Source: Perilla frutescens
Lineage: Eukaryota > Streptophyta > Magnoliopsida > Lamiales > Lamiaceae
Assembly: GCA_026008535.1 (NCBI GenBank)
Contig: BRKX01000001.1
Span: forward strand, 74,412,317 to 74,476,316
Direction of reading: 5' to 3'
DNA: 64,000 nucleotides
Part shown: positions 1 through 10,700 of the stretch, in pieces
Layout: each line of letters begins with the position of its first letter
Position numbering within the stretch: position 1 is the stretch's first letter
Notes under the pieces: generated by a model
Databases searched by the model: none
What the model was told of the DNA's origin: nothing
What the model saw: the letters and a program-made list of their open reading frames with translations, nothing else
Program-made: the position numbers and the translations under genes

Positions 1-548
1 CATGTAAACAACGGTTTTACAAAAACCGTTGTCTATGAGCGTTTTTTGTTTACAACGGTGGTAGAAAAACGTTGTGTCTTGTTCAGCACAACGGTTGGAT
101 TTTGAACTGTTGTTATGAGCCCTTTAAATTACAACTGTTTAAATAAATATGTTGCAATTACAATGTTCAAACACCAAGTTAAAAAAAGAACGAATACTGA
201 GAAATTAAAATCCCCAAATTCAACCTAATCTCTACGCCTCCATTATTCATCTTCTTCTACCTCGCTCCTCCAGCAACCTTCTGGCAAATCATCTACTCTA
301 GAAACCCACAAACCCTCACGGTAGCGGACTAGGCTTAAGAGGTGTTCAAGTGGTTCGAATTGGGCTCAAGAGAGGTGTTCAGTTTGCGGTGGCTAGGGTT
401 AAGGTTTTCGTGACCCACGGTCACGAACACTACTGCAGCGAGAAAGATGATATCACGCCGTTCACGGTCAAGAAGATTCTATCATGCCGTTAATCACCTC
501 TATCCATTTGTTGTAATCGGTGAAAGGTTTACCTCTATTCCCATCTCG

Positions 549-613
<65 letters not shown>
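549..613. repeat. (CT)n microsatellite
   Basis: An almost pure CT dinucleotide run inside the CACTA element. Upstream, 200-545 looks like a pyrimidine-rich 5' leader of captured host sequence, but I could not match it to a gene. Confidence 0.9.
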
Positions 614-616
<3 letters not shown>

Positions 617-911
617 CCACTCTCTAAAGCTCTGAAGCGTGTGCTGGAACTCTCGCTTGAGGAAGCCCGCTAGCTTGGTAACTAGTTTTGCAAAAGTCTT
701 TTTTGAGTGCGCATTTCTTTTCTTTTTTTCGTTTATGAAGTGTATTAACTTTATAGATATGACTTAAGGACTAATCGCGAGGTGTGATTGTTACTTCTGG
801 GATTTTAGTTATTGGTTTGTAATTCTGGCCACAACTGTTGACGATGTCTTTGTTTAACTTTGACTAATTCACTTTTTTTCTTTTTTTTGTTTGGGGGGGG
901 GGGGGGGTTAG

Positions 912-1022
912 GACACAACTATATTGCACCAGAGCATCTGCTTCTAGCATTGATTCGTGAGGGTGAAGGTGTTGCTGCACATTTCCTGGAGAACTTAGGT
1001 GCTGGCCTCAGTAATATTCATG
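912..1022 (+). pseudogene. Captured exon fragment of a ClpC-type chaperone N-domain inside the CACTA element
   Basis: An acceptor-like pyrimidine/G tract ending in TTAG (908-911) is followed by an open exon whose translation starts [20 protein letters not shown]. It continues with the VAA..LENLGA..SNI pattern and ends at a GT at 1023. This is the second half of a Clp N-terminal (double Clp_N) repeat and is closest in memory to the plant chloroplast HSP100 chaperone ClpC (LGHNY...[19 protein letters not shown]). In the intact protein this domain binds adaptors and substrates for the stromal Clp protease. Only about 37 codons survive and neither the ATPase modules nor neighbouring Clp exons are visible, so this is transduplicated gene debris, not a functional gene. 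A 14-nt G run sits in the upstream intron remnant. Confidence 0.75.
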
Positions 1023-2140
1023 GTATTACTTCTAATCTTTGTAATCTCTGCAAGCATACAGCTGCTGCCTTTACTCTTATGGTAGATCAAAATGACACAA
1101 CAACATCAGCATATATGTATAAAGAGGTTAAAAAAAGTGTGCAATTTTTTTCCTTCGAAAAGTGAGAGGTTCTAATATCTTAAAATTTAAGCATGGCTAC
1201 AGCAGTGATTTATTTGGTTTGGGTTGATGTATAAATGAACATCTCTTTTTGGCTTGTCAGCTTTATAACTTGCTCTATCTTGAATTTGTGTCAGGATTTT
1301 GAAGTTTGGGAATTTGCAATTTAAGCGGCTGGAAGGCTATCCGAGAAATAATTAAGCTATTAACTTATCTAAAACAAAGGTATTGTTGAACACTTCTTTG
1401 TTTTACATAACCTCCCAGATTTGTACAATGTAATGATTGAATCTAATATCCCCATATTTGTAGAATGTCATGATTGAATCCGATACCCCATATTTGTACA
1501 ATGTCATGATTGAATATGTTCTTATTTGTTTGATTGTGATTTTGCTATTAAAGGAATAGTACTATGATGGTGCATTTATGCTTTCATTAGTTTGCATGAA
1601 ACATCAAGTTAGATAACTAAAATGGAAGTATGTGAATTGCTTTATGTTCTTTTTAGTCAAAATGTTTCTGGTGCTACTAGGTAACTCAAAATTTGAGGGT
1701 TTCAAGTTTATTGATCTTATATAAACTAATAGAAGTGATTCTCAACTTTTTTCCTCCAATATTCTTACTTCTTAATGTTTTATGGTGGGATTCGGCTTGT
1801 ATTGACACTGATTGATTTAAGAAATATCGGTGTTTGAAATTAAATCGATGCAGGTACTCGATGGTGATGATCATAGGAGAAGAGTACATAATATATGTAA
1901 TTGAACATCAGATGTAATTTTTTCGTTCGTATTTAGAGATATTATTGAAATTTAGATGGGATTTATATCAAAATATATTGTATTTTGGATAAATTTGTAT
2001 CAAGATATTGTATTTTGAATAATTAATTAACATCTTTGGATTTTATTGATGTATTTATTATTTATTGGTGATTTACAGGTTTTATATTGTATTAAATAAA
2101 ATTGTGTAAATTTTAAATAAAAAAAGATAAAAAAAATCAC
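1023..2140. other. Interior of the CACTA element without recognisable coding sequence
   Basis: AT-rich sequence between the captured exon and the right subterminal array. It contains a short local repetition (around 1425-1515) of a 'ccatatttgtacaatgtcatgattgaat'-like phrase, three degenerate copies in tandem. It may hold further captured intron or UTR sequence, but I see no open frame that I can assign. Confidence 0.5.
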
Positions 2141-2527
2141 GACACAAAATTTACAACGGTTTTAATGAAAAAATTGTTGTGAAATTACAACGATAATATG
2201 AAATACCGTTGTGAAATTACAACGGTTTTGTTGAAAACCGTTGTGAAATTACAACGATTTTTACAAAACCGTTGTCATTTCACAACGGTTTTTTTGAAAA
2301 TCATTATAATTTCACAACGGTTTTAAAAAAATCCGTTGTAATCCCAGTTGATAGACAACAGAAAAATATCAGATAGACAACGGTTTTAAAACCGTTGTAA
2401 AATTACAACGGTTTTGAAACTGATGTCTATATGCGTGCAAAATTTACAACACCCAAAAATACAACGGGTTTTTAATGAACTAGACAACGGTTAAAAACCG
2501 TTGTCTTTATAATTTTTTGTAGTAGTG

Positions 2528-2740
2528 ATATATATCTAATAGTTAGAATAAGTGTAATATCCAATCTTCTTGGTATTAAAAAAAATATATAAATAGCATA
2601 TGCTAACCATAAGGATAATCTAGGGAAGAAAACGGACCCTTCCAGGTCACATTTTTAGGTGATGTGTGCCCATTGAGTGTGTTAGAAATACTCTTAGAAC
2701 GTTTTTGTATTTAATTTAGAACCCTATATATGCACTTAAT
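2528..2740 (+). repeat. Fragment of a gypsy-like LTR related to the solo LTR at 6082
   Basis: Starting right after the CACTA terminus, phrases such as 'agaataagtgtaatatc', 'gataatctagggaagaaaa' and 'gtgtgcccattgagtg' appear in the same order as in the first 220 bp of the LTR at 6082-9195. Similarity fades by about 2740. This is probably an older truncated copy that served as CACTA target. Confidence 0.6.
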
Positions 2741-3230
2741 TTGATTAAATAGAATTTATTTACTAAGTGTAATAGATTTATTGTGACATATATATATATA
2801 TATATATATATTATGTGTATATATAAATATATGTATAATAGTAATTTATATATATACAAATATAGTCTACATAATAGTAATGATTAGTAATGAATATAAT
2901 TAAAAAAATATATCTTATTTCCCTAGCTACGTGTCATTAGTTTGAATAAGTAAAGTGGTGTCAACATTTGGTTTAAAGGTTGATGAGTCATGTTTCAATT
3001 AATCATTAAATATATAGTATAAAATATATATAGTGAATGGAATTAGGAAGTTTAGTACTTTACGCCATTTCTTGCCAAATACCTACTTAATTAAAGACTG
3101 TAATTTCTAATTCCCTCATATGTGAATCTGTAAGCTCGTCCCATCTTTTATTTAAGGTAAGATTCCATTTTATATTTAATTAGTATAATACTTAGATATC
3201 AAATAAATTTGTCTCATGTACGGTTTTCTC

Positions 3231-3277
<47 letters not shown>

Positions 3278-3984
3278 AATTAACTCTACTTTTCTTATTC
3301 ATTTGATTCTATATATTAATTAATTGATATTTCTGATTTGGAGTAACCGAATATATGCAATCAATAATCTGTATACATGGATAATCTCCTATAATTAAAT
3401 ATTTGTTTTATTTTAGGGAATATGAATGTAAATCTCTAGTTGTATTCAAATATAAAATAATAACACTAATATATACATACAATTGAATACAACATTTAAT
3501 TAACAAATTCTACTGAAAGCTCGTATTCAATTTATTTATTTATTTTTAGTGCTAATCATGAATGATGTATTATAATATATTTAATCACCATTAATTTTTA
3601 TTAACTGAAGAATCGTACATATGCTAAAAGTTTGAAATTGTTTAAATTTATAATATTTCTTAAATAATATATTTTCTCTAGTATATGTAAAAATTTCTTT
3701 TAGAATTATAATCCTGTGGTGTAAATTTTTAATTAATTTTGTTATGATTTAATAATTTTAAATTGGCCATATTAAATAATAGTACTAATTGGGAAAATTA
3801 GTATAGTATAGTAACATAAGCTAAACTAAAAGAAAGCTTAGGGATTAAGTTTTGATAGGGGTTCTTTAGTTAAACTAAGCCAATGTTGGTTGTTGGAGGC
3901 TCAGAAGAAGTAGTAGGAATCAAGTAAAATCAATCCGAAAATTTGAAACCTTATCTATTATCCAGGTGGGTTCATGGTTGTAAA
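2741..3984. other. AT-rich intergenic sequence with microsatellites
   Basis: No gene is visible. It contains a (TA)n tract at about 2788-2811 and a (CA)n tract followed by (TA)n at about 3235-3275. The rest is low-complexity AT-rich DNA. Confidence 0.6.
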
Positions 3985-4130
3985 ATTCGCTCCAGACGCC
4001 CGCCTAGGCGCTCGGCGGCCTGGAGCCATGGCGAAAAGGTGGAAATCGGAGGTGTTGAGCGGCTGGACGCATAAGCACCGATTAGTCGGTCTAGGCGGCG
4101 CTTATTCGGTCTTGCTAGGCGCCGCTTCAT
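3985..4130. repeat. GC-rich block of GCGCC/GGCGC motifs, probable transposon terminus
   Basis: A sharply GC-rich stretch in AT-rich surroundings. It contains repeated short inverted motifs such as CGCCTAGGCGCTCGGCGG and CTAGGCGCCGC. Such TAGGCGCC-rich blocks are typical of plant non-autonomous DNA-transposon ends, but I could not find a matching second terminus or a target duplication, so the family is unassigned. Confidence 0.4.
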
Positions 4131-4290
4131 AATTTTTTTTTATGTTGTAATCTTTTAATAAACCTAAAATCAAAGATTTCTGATATCCTAAAAAAAACGA
4201 GAGTAATCCTAACTAGCTCACACCAGTCAGAGTCATGGTCGCTCACCTCCCGAGTCCCGTCGTCTCCTACCTAGCTGATCGTTTGGTATC

Positions 4291-4382
4291 AGTAGAAAAG
4301 GGGTTCGCAGCAGTACTCCGTAGCAATAGCAGTAGGAAAGGGGTTCGCAGCAGTACTCCATAGCAATAGCAGTAGAAAAGGG
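4291..4382 (+). repeat. 40-bp tandem repeat, third unit interrupted by the hAT element
   Basis: Unit 1 is 4291-4330 and unit 2 is 4331-4370. Unit 3 starts at 4371 and is cut at 4382 by the hAT insertion. It resumes after 5729 with 'gaaaaggggttcg'. The units are nearly identical (core AGTAGAAAAGGGGTTCGCAG). Confidence 0.85.
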
Positions 4383-5729
4383 CAGGGCCGGCCCAAACAT
4401 TTTGGAGGCCCATGGGCAAAAACAAAAAAGGGGGCCCTTTATTTTTTTCCCAACGAGCATCTTCAACCTTCTTCAATTTTTCCAACGAGCATCTTGAAGC
4501 TTCTTCAAAAAGTTGTTGCGTGCTCCTAAATCTAAAAAAAAATCAACCCCTACATGCAAAAAAAAGGTCAAATAATCATTGAAATAGTTTAGTTCTTCTA
4601 GCATTTTGAGAAGCAAAATCATCAATTACATCATCAAAATCAATTTTTTCCACCATCTCACTCTCAATGCTCAAAATAGCTAAACCATTTAATCTTTCTT
4701 GAGACATGGTTGACCGTAAATATGTTTTGATTAACTTTAATTTTGAAAAACTTCTTTCTGCTGATGCTACTGTAATCGGAATAGTCAATAAAATTCTATA
4801 TGCAATGGAAACATTAGGAAAGCAACCCAAGGTTTTAACATACTCAAGAACATCCATGGCTGAATTTAATGATGCTGGTAAACAATTTTGTAGCACTTGC
4901 AACTCAGAAAACAAATCATTAGCATCAACATCAAATTTATCATTATATTTCAAGGCGTCCTGCTCAGTCAAATTATCATTCAATGTCTCATGCTCATTCA
5001 GAATATCATCAAGTTCATTAACATTCAAGTCATTAAGCTCATTCAAAACATCATTCTCACTCAAATCATCATTCTCATTCAAGTCATCAAGCTGATTCAA
5101 AACATCATTATCATTCCCAACTATATCAACTTCTGAGACCGAAGAACTAGTTTTAAAAAATTTATCAAGTGCTCATCTTTGAGATTTAATCACCTCTTCA
5201 CTTCTTTTTCGTTTATTTCTCTTTTGACTTCCAGATGGATATTTTCTACTAGGCCCCATATTTGACTATTTGCACATCACAATGAAACTGAAATATGAAA
5301 AGTATGAAGCAATAAAACCTGATTTCGACAAAATTCCAAGCTGATTTCCTCCAAATTCCTATCTCTTAGTCAGTTAGTCTCAACTCTCAATCCAGTGCTC
5401 ACTTCAGGTATATTGCTGCACATCAAGAAGACAAGAATGGAGTTGGGAAATTGAGATTAAAATTAGGGATGCCCAGATAGAATTAGAGATTAGAGAAGAG
5501 ATGAGAAAATATACTGACCGTTGGCGTTGCCATTGCGAGCGATTAGGGTAGATTGAATTGAAGATAAATTAGGCCTCATATTTGATTTTACCGTTGCTGC
5601 ATTGAGATTTTGACTATTAAGTAATTTTTTTTTTACTAAAGGGTATTATTAAAAAAAAAATTCGGGGCCCCTCAAATTTGGGGGCCCATGGGCAATGCCC
5701 ACCCCAAACAAGTGAGAGGGCCGGCCCTG
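4383..5729 (-). mobile_element. Internally deleted hAT transposon
   Basis: The termini are CAGGGCCGGCCC at 4383 and GGGCCGGCCCTG ending at 5729, with further subterminal complementarity around CCCATGGGC. Direct 8-bp target duplications GAAAAGGG flank it (4375-4382 and 5730-5737). CAGGG termini and an 8-bp duplication are diagnostic of hAT elements. The element is only about 1.35 kb and retains just the first and last parts of its transposase gene on the minus strand, so it cannot move by itself. It interrupts the third unit of a 40-bp tandem repeat. Confidence 0.9.
4576..5259 (-). pseudogene. hAT transposase remnant (N-terminal basic leader joined to C-terminal dimerisation domain)
   Basis: Reading from ATG at 5257-5259, 28 codons give a lysine/arginine-rich leader (KRNKRKRSEEVIKSQR) typical of the start of TTF-type/ZMYM1-like plant hAT transposases. 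A TGA follows at 5173-5175, after which the same frame stays open for about 198 codons to 4576. The C-terminal part holds the hAT dimerisation signature: TIPITVASAERSFSKLKLIK, then YLRSTMSQERLNGLAILSIE. The zinc finger, the RNase-H-like catalytic core and its acidic residues are missing. In their place is an Asn/Asp/Leu/Glu-rich repetitive stretch (NDLNEND-like units). This is a deletion derivative plus one nonsense codon, non-functional as a transposase. A residual dimerisation peptide is conceivable but unsupported. Confidence 0.85.
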
Positions 5730-5737
5730 GAAAAGGG

Positions 5738-5949
5738 GTTCGTGGCTTCATGCTTGCTCATGTGTTTCAAGTTTCAACTTTCTAATATATGTTGTTGTGT
5801 TGTCATCGTGTGATCGATTTATGGGAATGAAATTTGGTTGATTTCAATTAATTGCTATTGTTTCAGTGTTTAGTTAATTTTTGCTGGAATCTATTATTAA
5901 TTTATTACTATATATTTACTTTATGAAATAAGTTCCACTATTGAATTGT
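5738..5949. other. Short non-coding stretch between the hAT element and the broken array copy
   Basis: It continues the interrupted 40-bp repeat for a few bases and is then AT-rich with no open frame or recognisable element. Confidence 0.5.
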
Positions 5950-6081
5950 ATCTACTTTGTAAAGTTTATTACTGCATTACTAAATTACTATACAATATAT
6001 TTTTTTTATTGATGAAGTTCGTGAGTCCATATGTAAGGGAGGACAATCATTTCGAGAAATATTGGATTTTGGTTGCACCAT
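5950..6081 (+). pseudogene. Left part of a broken, inverted copy of the array's six-cysteine peptide gene (unit 0)
   Basis: Positions 5969-6000 match, in reverse complement, the 3' flank found beside every array gene. From about 6012 the plus strand reads IDEVRESICKGGQSFREILD then FGCT, the middle of the 114-residue array protein. At 6081 it is cut by the solo LTR, and the remainder resumes at 9201. The signal peptide and the first cysteine are missing. Orientation is opposite to the six intact copies, so this is the tail-to-tail edge of the array. There is a seven-base difference at the break relative to intact copies. Confidence 0.8.
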
Positions 6082-9000
6082 TGTAATACCCCAAAATTTC
6101 ATTATCTAAATTTGAGTAGTAATATGAATCCAATACTTAGAATAAGTGTAATATCTAAACATTTTCAATATAAAAGAATAGTTTATGATTATCTTAAGGG
6201 TAAGCTAGAGAAGAAAATGGATTTTTGTAAAAAAAAAAAATTAGATAAAGTGTGCCCATTAGGAGGGTAGAGATACCCCGAGACCTTCTTATAATTTTTA
6301 TTCAGAACCTAGATACCTGTTCGAATATAATCATATAAGGATCTAATGATAATCCTATTATATATTATTATTTTTGAATCCTATCTAAATAATTATAAAT
6401 CTTGTCCAAAATTTCGCCCTTAATAATTGAAAACTATTTGGAGTAAATAGTTGAATTTAGAAGTTTATTTTCGAGTCTTAAAATATTTTTCGAATCTTGT
6501 TTATTCGCACAAAGTTTATTTTTAGGTAATTTAAATAATTTAGTTATTTGATTACCTTAAAATAGAGTTTTAATTTATTTAATAATGTTTGATAGAATTA
6601 GATGTACTTGAAAAAAAATATCTGATATTGCATCCTTAGTTTAGAAGAAAAATTTTAGAACTTAATCCTTGATCTTAGAATTATTATATGAACTTGTGAA
6701 AATATTATCAAATTTATTTATTATTTGCTTTAAAAAAAATTTATTTTGTTAGAAATAAATGTGAAGTTAAAAAAAAATATTAATATCCTTTAACTTGTTA
6801 ATGATAAACCTTAAAAGGATAATTCATAGAAATGCTAGAAGATTTCAATATCTATCTCTATTTAAATATAGGACACGTAACCGACTTAATATTCAAAGCT
6901 CTTCAACTATAAATCAAAGCTAATCAACCAAATCTCCTTACACTGATCCAACAACCTAATCACTCAGCAGCATATTTAAAGCTTTTTGGTAAGCTTTCAA
7001 TTTCGTTTTTTTTTCTTGTTAACTGTACAATTTCACACCACCAACCTTAACTACTCGAATTGCTCTTGGTATTCCTATATCAACTTCTATGGGAAGACGC
7101 AATTTATTTATTTCTCACCAAACACACATACGTTAATTTCATAGTGTTAAATAACATAAAGCCTTGGGAATTTAGGAGTTAGAAATTTAAAATTTCAGAA
7201 ACATAAATAGAATAATTTCAAGTAAAAAAAAAGAAAGAAGATGTCGAGTCTGGGTTTTGGTGAGTTGGGGTTACGAGTCAGCGGGGCGAGACGAGCTGGT
7301 GTCGGGTCTGCTGAGTCCTGAAGTTGGACTGAGCAGAGGTCTGCTGGTTTTGGTTATCGAGTCAGCTGCGTCCAGTCGGAGTGATCTCGGATGTGAGCCT
7401 GTGTCGAACCATTAGGCGTTTGGTTTGGTGTGAGTTGCTGGAGCAGGGAGTTGTGTTCGAATCGCAGCATCAATCAGACTGAGTCACGTCTCGTCGTTGG
7501 GGCCGGTTGGTGTGAGTGTATGTGTGGCTTCGAGTCGTTGTCGAAGCAGGGGAGAGTGGCATCATTGAGTTCGGGCTGCGTCGAATAAGGTGTCGGGAAG
7601 GTCTGAGTTGTTGCTGAGGTTTAGGTGGAGTTGAGTCAACGATGAATCATCGATGCGGCTCATCTCACGTCGTGTTGTTGTTGATTTGGTGTTGGGTCTG
7701 GTTTGTGTTGAGTCATGTTTGAGTCCGTTGAGCTCGTCTTGATTGAGTGGTATGGCGGCGGGAGGACGGCGGCAAGCCCGTCGAGTTCTGGTTGAAGAAA
7801 GAGAGAGAAAGAAGTAGGGATTTTGATTTTAGAATTTGGGAGATTCTGATTTCTATTTGTTCCTTGCGTGAGTTTAGAAAGAGGAGAGAGAGAGGGTTGT
7901 AGTTGTAAATAAAATATTTTAAATATGAACCTCTATTTTTCAGAATTTAGGAAAGAATCCTAAAAAAGTTTATGAATTCTAGATTTGGTCCTATCTAACT
8001 ATTTCAAAAAATTCCAGATCTACCTAGAAACTTTTCAGAACTTAACTTATGGTCCAAAACTTCTTAAATCAATTAAATTAGTCGTAAATTTCTATTTTTT
8101 AGATTTTTCATATTAGCATGTTCTAATTTTGTATAGAAATTGCTATTAGACGACTCATAAATTATTTAATTATGAAGTTAGCCCGAAAAGTTATCTAAAA
8201 TTTCTATTAAGTCTAGAACCTCATAAATTAATTATTTAGGATCATAAATCTTGGATGTTTATATATATTAGAATTATAATTGGCCTAAATAATTTATTTA
8301 AAATTATTTTGATACTAGGTGCGGCCTAATCAGGACCCTTGTCCACTCTGTGATTTCCTGCTCAAATATATGCACTCATTAATATCAGGTGGGCTATACT
8401 ATATCTTTATAAATTGTATCTTTCAAGTTATAAAGCTCTGCTTTGCTAAAATTGCATATGTGACTATCTGTGTTAAATATTTACGTGCTACTGTATGTTG
8501 TCGGAGTCTCATAAACTAGCGCTGTGTCAATGTGAGTATCTACAGTATGCATGCATTATTTGTCCTGCCCTACTCCTTGTCGGTGAGACTAAAATGAAAC
8601 ACTTATTGGTTATACTCTTTGGGTATACTATGGCCATACTCAACGTTATGCGCTGGTGATGTAGTTTGGGTTGCGGGCAGTGACTGGTTATACTCTTAAG
8701 CGCTTCAAGATAAAATGTTTTGGTGAACTTAGGTTGCTTTCAATTTTAAAACCTCCTAAGTTTCACTACCTGCATGAACACAGATAGATTACTTTAACAA
8801 AATGATTTGCATAGCTTGAATTGTAAAAACTTGCCCACTGAGTGCACTAGTACTCAGCCTAAATATTTTCAAATATTTTTCAGGTTAGTAGGCTGGCGCG
8901 TGGATGTGACGATGCTGAGAAATGGGATTTTGTTGTTTACGTATTTTCCCATTGTCTCTTTTTGTTAAGTAGTCTGTTGATAATAAAGTCTACGCGCATG

Positions 9001-9195
9001 TAATATCCTTTTGTTAAACACTAAGAGCTCTGATCTTGGTGTTATGAATAGGTGCATATTATTATACAACATGTTTGATTATTCTGAGTCTTCTGTTAAG
9101 ATTTTATTAATTAGGTTACCCCCTTTCTTTCCCTCTTCTTAATTCCAACCCCCGTGGCGTCCATTTCCATGGTCTTTCGGGACTGGGGCGCTATA
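6082..9195 (+). mobile_element. Solo LTR of a Ty3/gypsy (Tekay/Del-like) retrotransposon
   Basis: It begins TGTAATACCCC and ends with GGGACTGGGGCGCTATA, the usual form of long plant gypsy LTRs. It is flanked by direct 5-bp duplications ACCAT (6077-6081 and 9196-9200). No PBS, gag-pol or second LTR lies between the duplications, so it is a solo LTR left by LTR-LTR recombination. A TATA-like CTATAAATC lies at about 6907, a plausible LTR promoter. The region 7230-7800 is G-rich and non-coding. It interrupts the unit-0 peptide gene in its coding sequence. A length of 3.1 kb is long but within the range of Tekay-type LTRs. Confidence 0.8.
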
Positions 9196-9345
9196 ACCAT
9201 GTACCTTCGAGCTCAGGAACTGGATTACCGATCGATGTTTAAATGATGTATTAGCTAAGAAGACTGCCCAAAGTTGCAATGTAGATCCCACCGCGACGAC
9301 AAGCTTGCCAATCAGATTTTGAATTACATTGAAGGCGCATCTTAG
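9196..9345 (+). pseudogene. Right part of the broken unit-0 six-cysteine peptide gene
   Basis: After the duplicated target site the frame resumes with TFELRNWIT.RCL.DVLAKK then AQSCNVDPT, corresponding to residues 68-97 of the intact array protein. A small deletion after the VDPT codons shifts the frame, so the terminal 'LNYIEGAS' stretch is no longer read in frame. With the LTR insertion and the missing 5' end, this copy is certainly dead. It ends at the TAG that is conserved in all copies. Confidence 0.85.
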
Positions 9346-9375
9346 TAGAAAGTACAATAATAATAATAATAATAA

Positions 9376-9437
<62 letters not shown>

Positions 9438-10164
9438 ATTTGTGTTTTAATTGCAAAATTATAAATTTTATATCTAAATTACAATTTTTTTCAAAATTTA
9501 TCTATTTAATCGTAATTACCTATTTAATATTAAAATTTAAACGATTATAATAAGTTGGATGCACTGAATAAAATTTCTGGATAATGTATAAAAGATATTG
9601 ATAAAAAAAAACTCAAATATTTGCACATTGCATCAAATCACATGGAACTTCTCATCTATCAAATCTCTTTGTGGATTTTCTTCTGCGCATTGAGTTTATG
9701 GTTCATATTTCAATTAAAAATATAAGTAATAACACCTTCCACTTGAAGACAATTGTTACATGAATCAAGTCAAGTTGGATCGTAATAGATAGAATAAAGG
9801 TGATAGATTGATTAATTATGTATATAATTAACATCTATGCATCTTTTAATCGTATTAATCTTGTCATTTATTTATAATTAATATTAAAAAAAAGAAACAA
9901 CATATACGAATTACAAAAATTGTTGAAATGATTTAATTATGATCATATAATGTTTGGTTATGTATTATATTGTATAGTAATTTAGTAATGCAGTAATAAA
10001 CTTTACAAAATTTTGAACAATAGCAATACACTTTTTAGGAAAAACATGATTTTTTGATCTCTCATTATTGTAATTAAACATTACAAATATAGTAGAAAAA
10101 ATGAACACGTAGCTTATTGTCATTTATATTTTGACATGTTTAGACATTAGAAGTGTACTTGCTA

Positions 10165-10509
10165 CTAAGATGCGCCTTCAATGTAATTCAAAATCTCATT
10201 GGCCAAGCTCGCCGCTGCGGTGGGATCCACATTGCAACTTTGGACAGCCTTCTTAGCTAATACATCAATTAAACAACGACCGGTAATCCAGTTTCTGAGC
10301 TCGAAGGTGCAACCAAAATCCAGTATTTCTCGAAATGATTGTCCTCCTTTACATATGGACTCACTAACATCATCAATACAAAATTGATCTAGCTTTTTGT
10401 AGCAATCGGGTTCAGATGGAGGAAGATTCACAACGGCTTTAGTCCCATCTAGGATCGCTCCACCGATTACGAGAAAAGTTATGATCTTGATCATTGATTC
10501 AAAACTCAT
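10165..10509 (-). CDS. Secreted six-cysteine peptide, ECA1/prolamin-like, array copy 1
   Basis: A 114-codon intronless gene. Residues 1-25 form a signal peptide: a charged start, a hydrophobic core IITFLVIGGAIL, and a probable cut after TKA25. The mature part of about 89 residues has six cysteines at 36, 44, 53, 67, 79 and 92, spaced 7-8-13-11-12. The pattern C..KLD..C..E....I..G........C....... GRC resembles the ECA1/prolamin-like family (PF05617) of small secreted plant proteins, many expressed in gametophytes. The usual CC pair is here C67-T68, and C53 and C92 are extra. The family call is by motif and moderate. The start is the ATG at 10507-10509. An upstream in-frame GTG would add 29 codons in copies 1 and 2 but is absent elsewhere. 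Copy-specific changes are Asp47 (Glu elsewhere) and Val89. Confidence 0.8.
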   Translation of the reverse strand: MSFESMIKIITFLVIGGAILDGTKAVVNLPPSEPDCYKKLDQFCIDDVSESICKGGQSFREILDFGCTFELRNWITGRCLIDVLAKKAVQSCNVDPTAAASLANEILNYIEGAS

Positions 10510-10562
10510 GTTGATCTTGTACGGTTTATTAGTACTTGGTTCAAATACAACATTGCACCAAC

Positions 10563-10570
10563 CTTTATAG
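10563..10570 (-). promoter_or_regulatory. TATA-like core promoter element of array genes
   Basis: CTATAAAG on the minus strand, about 55 bp upstream of the ATG, is preserved upstream of every array copy (CTATAAAT in copy 6). With a typical 30-bp TATA-to-start distance, the leader would be about 25 nt. The equivalent sites lie near 12674, 16202, 18319, 20397 and 51138. Confidence 0.55.
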
Positions 10571-10700
10571 TTAGTAGATCTCGCACATGTTACCACTACT
10601 CAATTAATGATAAAAACATTAAATGTGCATTGAAGGTTGTCTTAAGTTTATACATTATTAAACGCATTTTGTTAAGACTCATATATATATATATATATAA

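Larger units (their letters stand above)
1..2527. mobile_element. Right part of a non-autonomous CACTA (En/Spm-type) DNA transposon
   Basis: The right end reads TTTTTTGTAGTAGTG at about 2513-2527, the reverse complement of the CACTACTACAAAAAA-type terminus of plant CACTA elements. Inside it, about 2150-2512 is packed with direct and inverted copies of ACAACGG/CCGTTGT motifs. The same motif recurs at 1-175, so the left terminus should lie just outside the window. Subterminal motif clusters of this kind are the known TNPA-type binding arrays of the family. No transposase is visible between the two clusters, so the element is non-autonomous, and it carries a host-gene fragment near 912-1022. The flank beyond 2527 resembles the 5' part of the LTR family seen at 6082, so the element appears to have inserted into such an LTR. 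Confidence 0.8.

Noticed and set aside
4706..5095. 129-codon plus-strand Ser-rich frame opposite the hAT remnant
   Set aside because: Antisense of the repetitive Asn/Asp/Leu-rich coding segment. No domain.
9139..9456. Minus-strand open frame with a poly-leucine run
   Set aside because: It is a translation of the trinucleotide microsatellite plus the antisense of the dead unit-0 gene.
10199..10387. 62-codon plus-strand frames repeated opposite each array gene
   Set aside because: They are exact shadows of the minus-strand gene and change only where that gene changes. There is no signal peptide or start context of their own.
10165..10596. 143-codon version of array genes 1 and 2 starting 29 codons upstream
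   Set aside because: The extra start is GTG, not ATG. It is absent in copies 3-6, where the 114-codon ATG start and its signal peptide are conserved.
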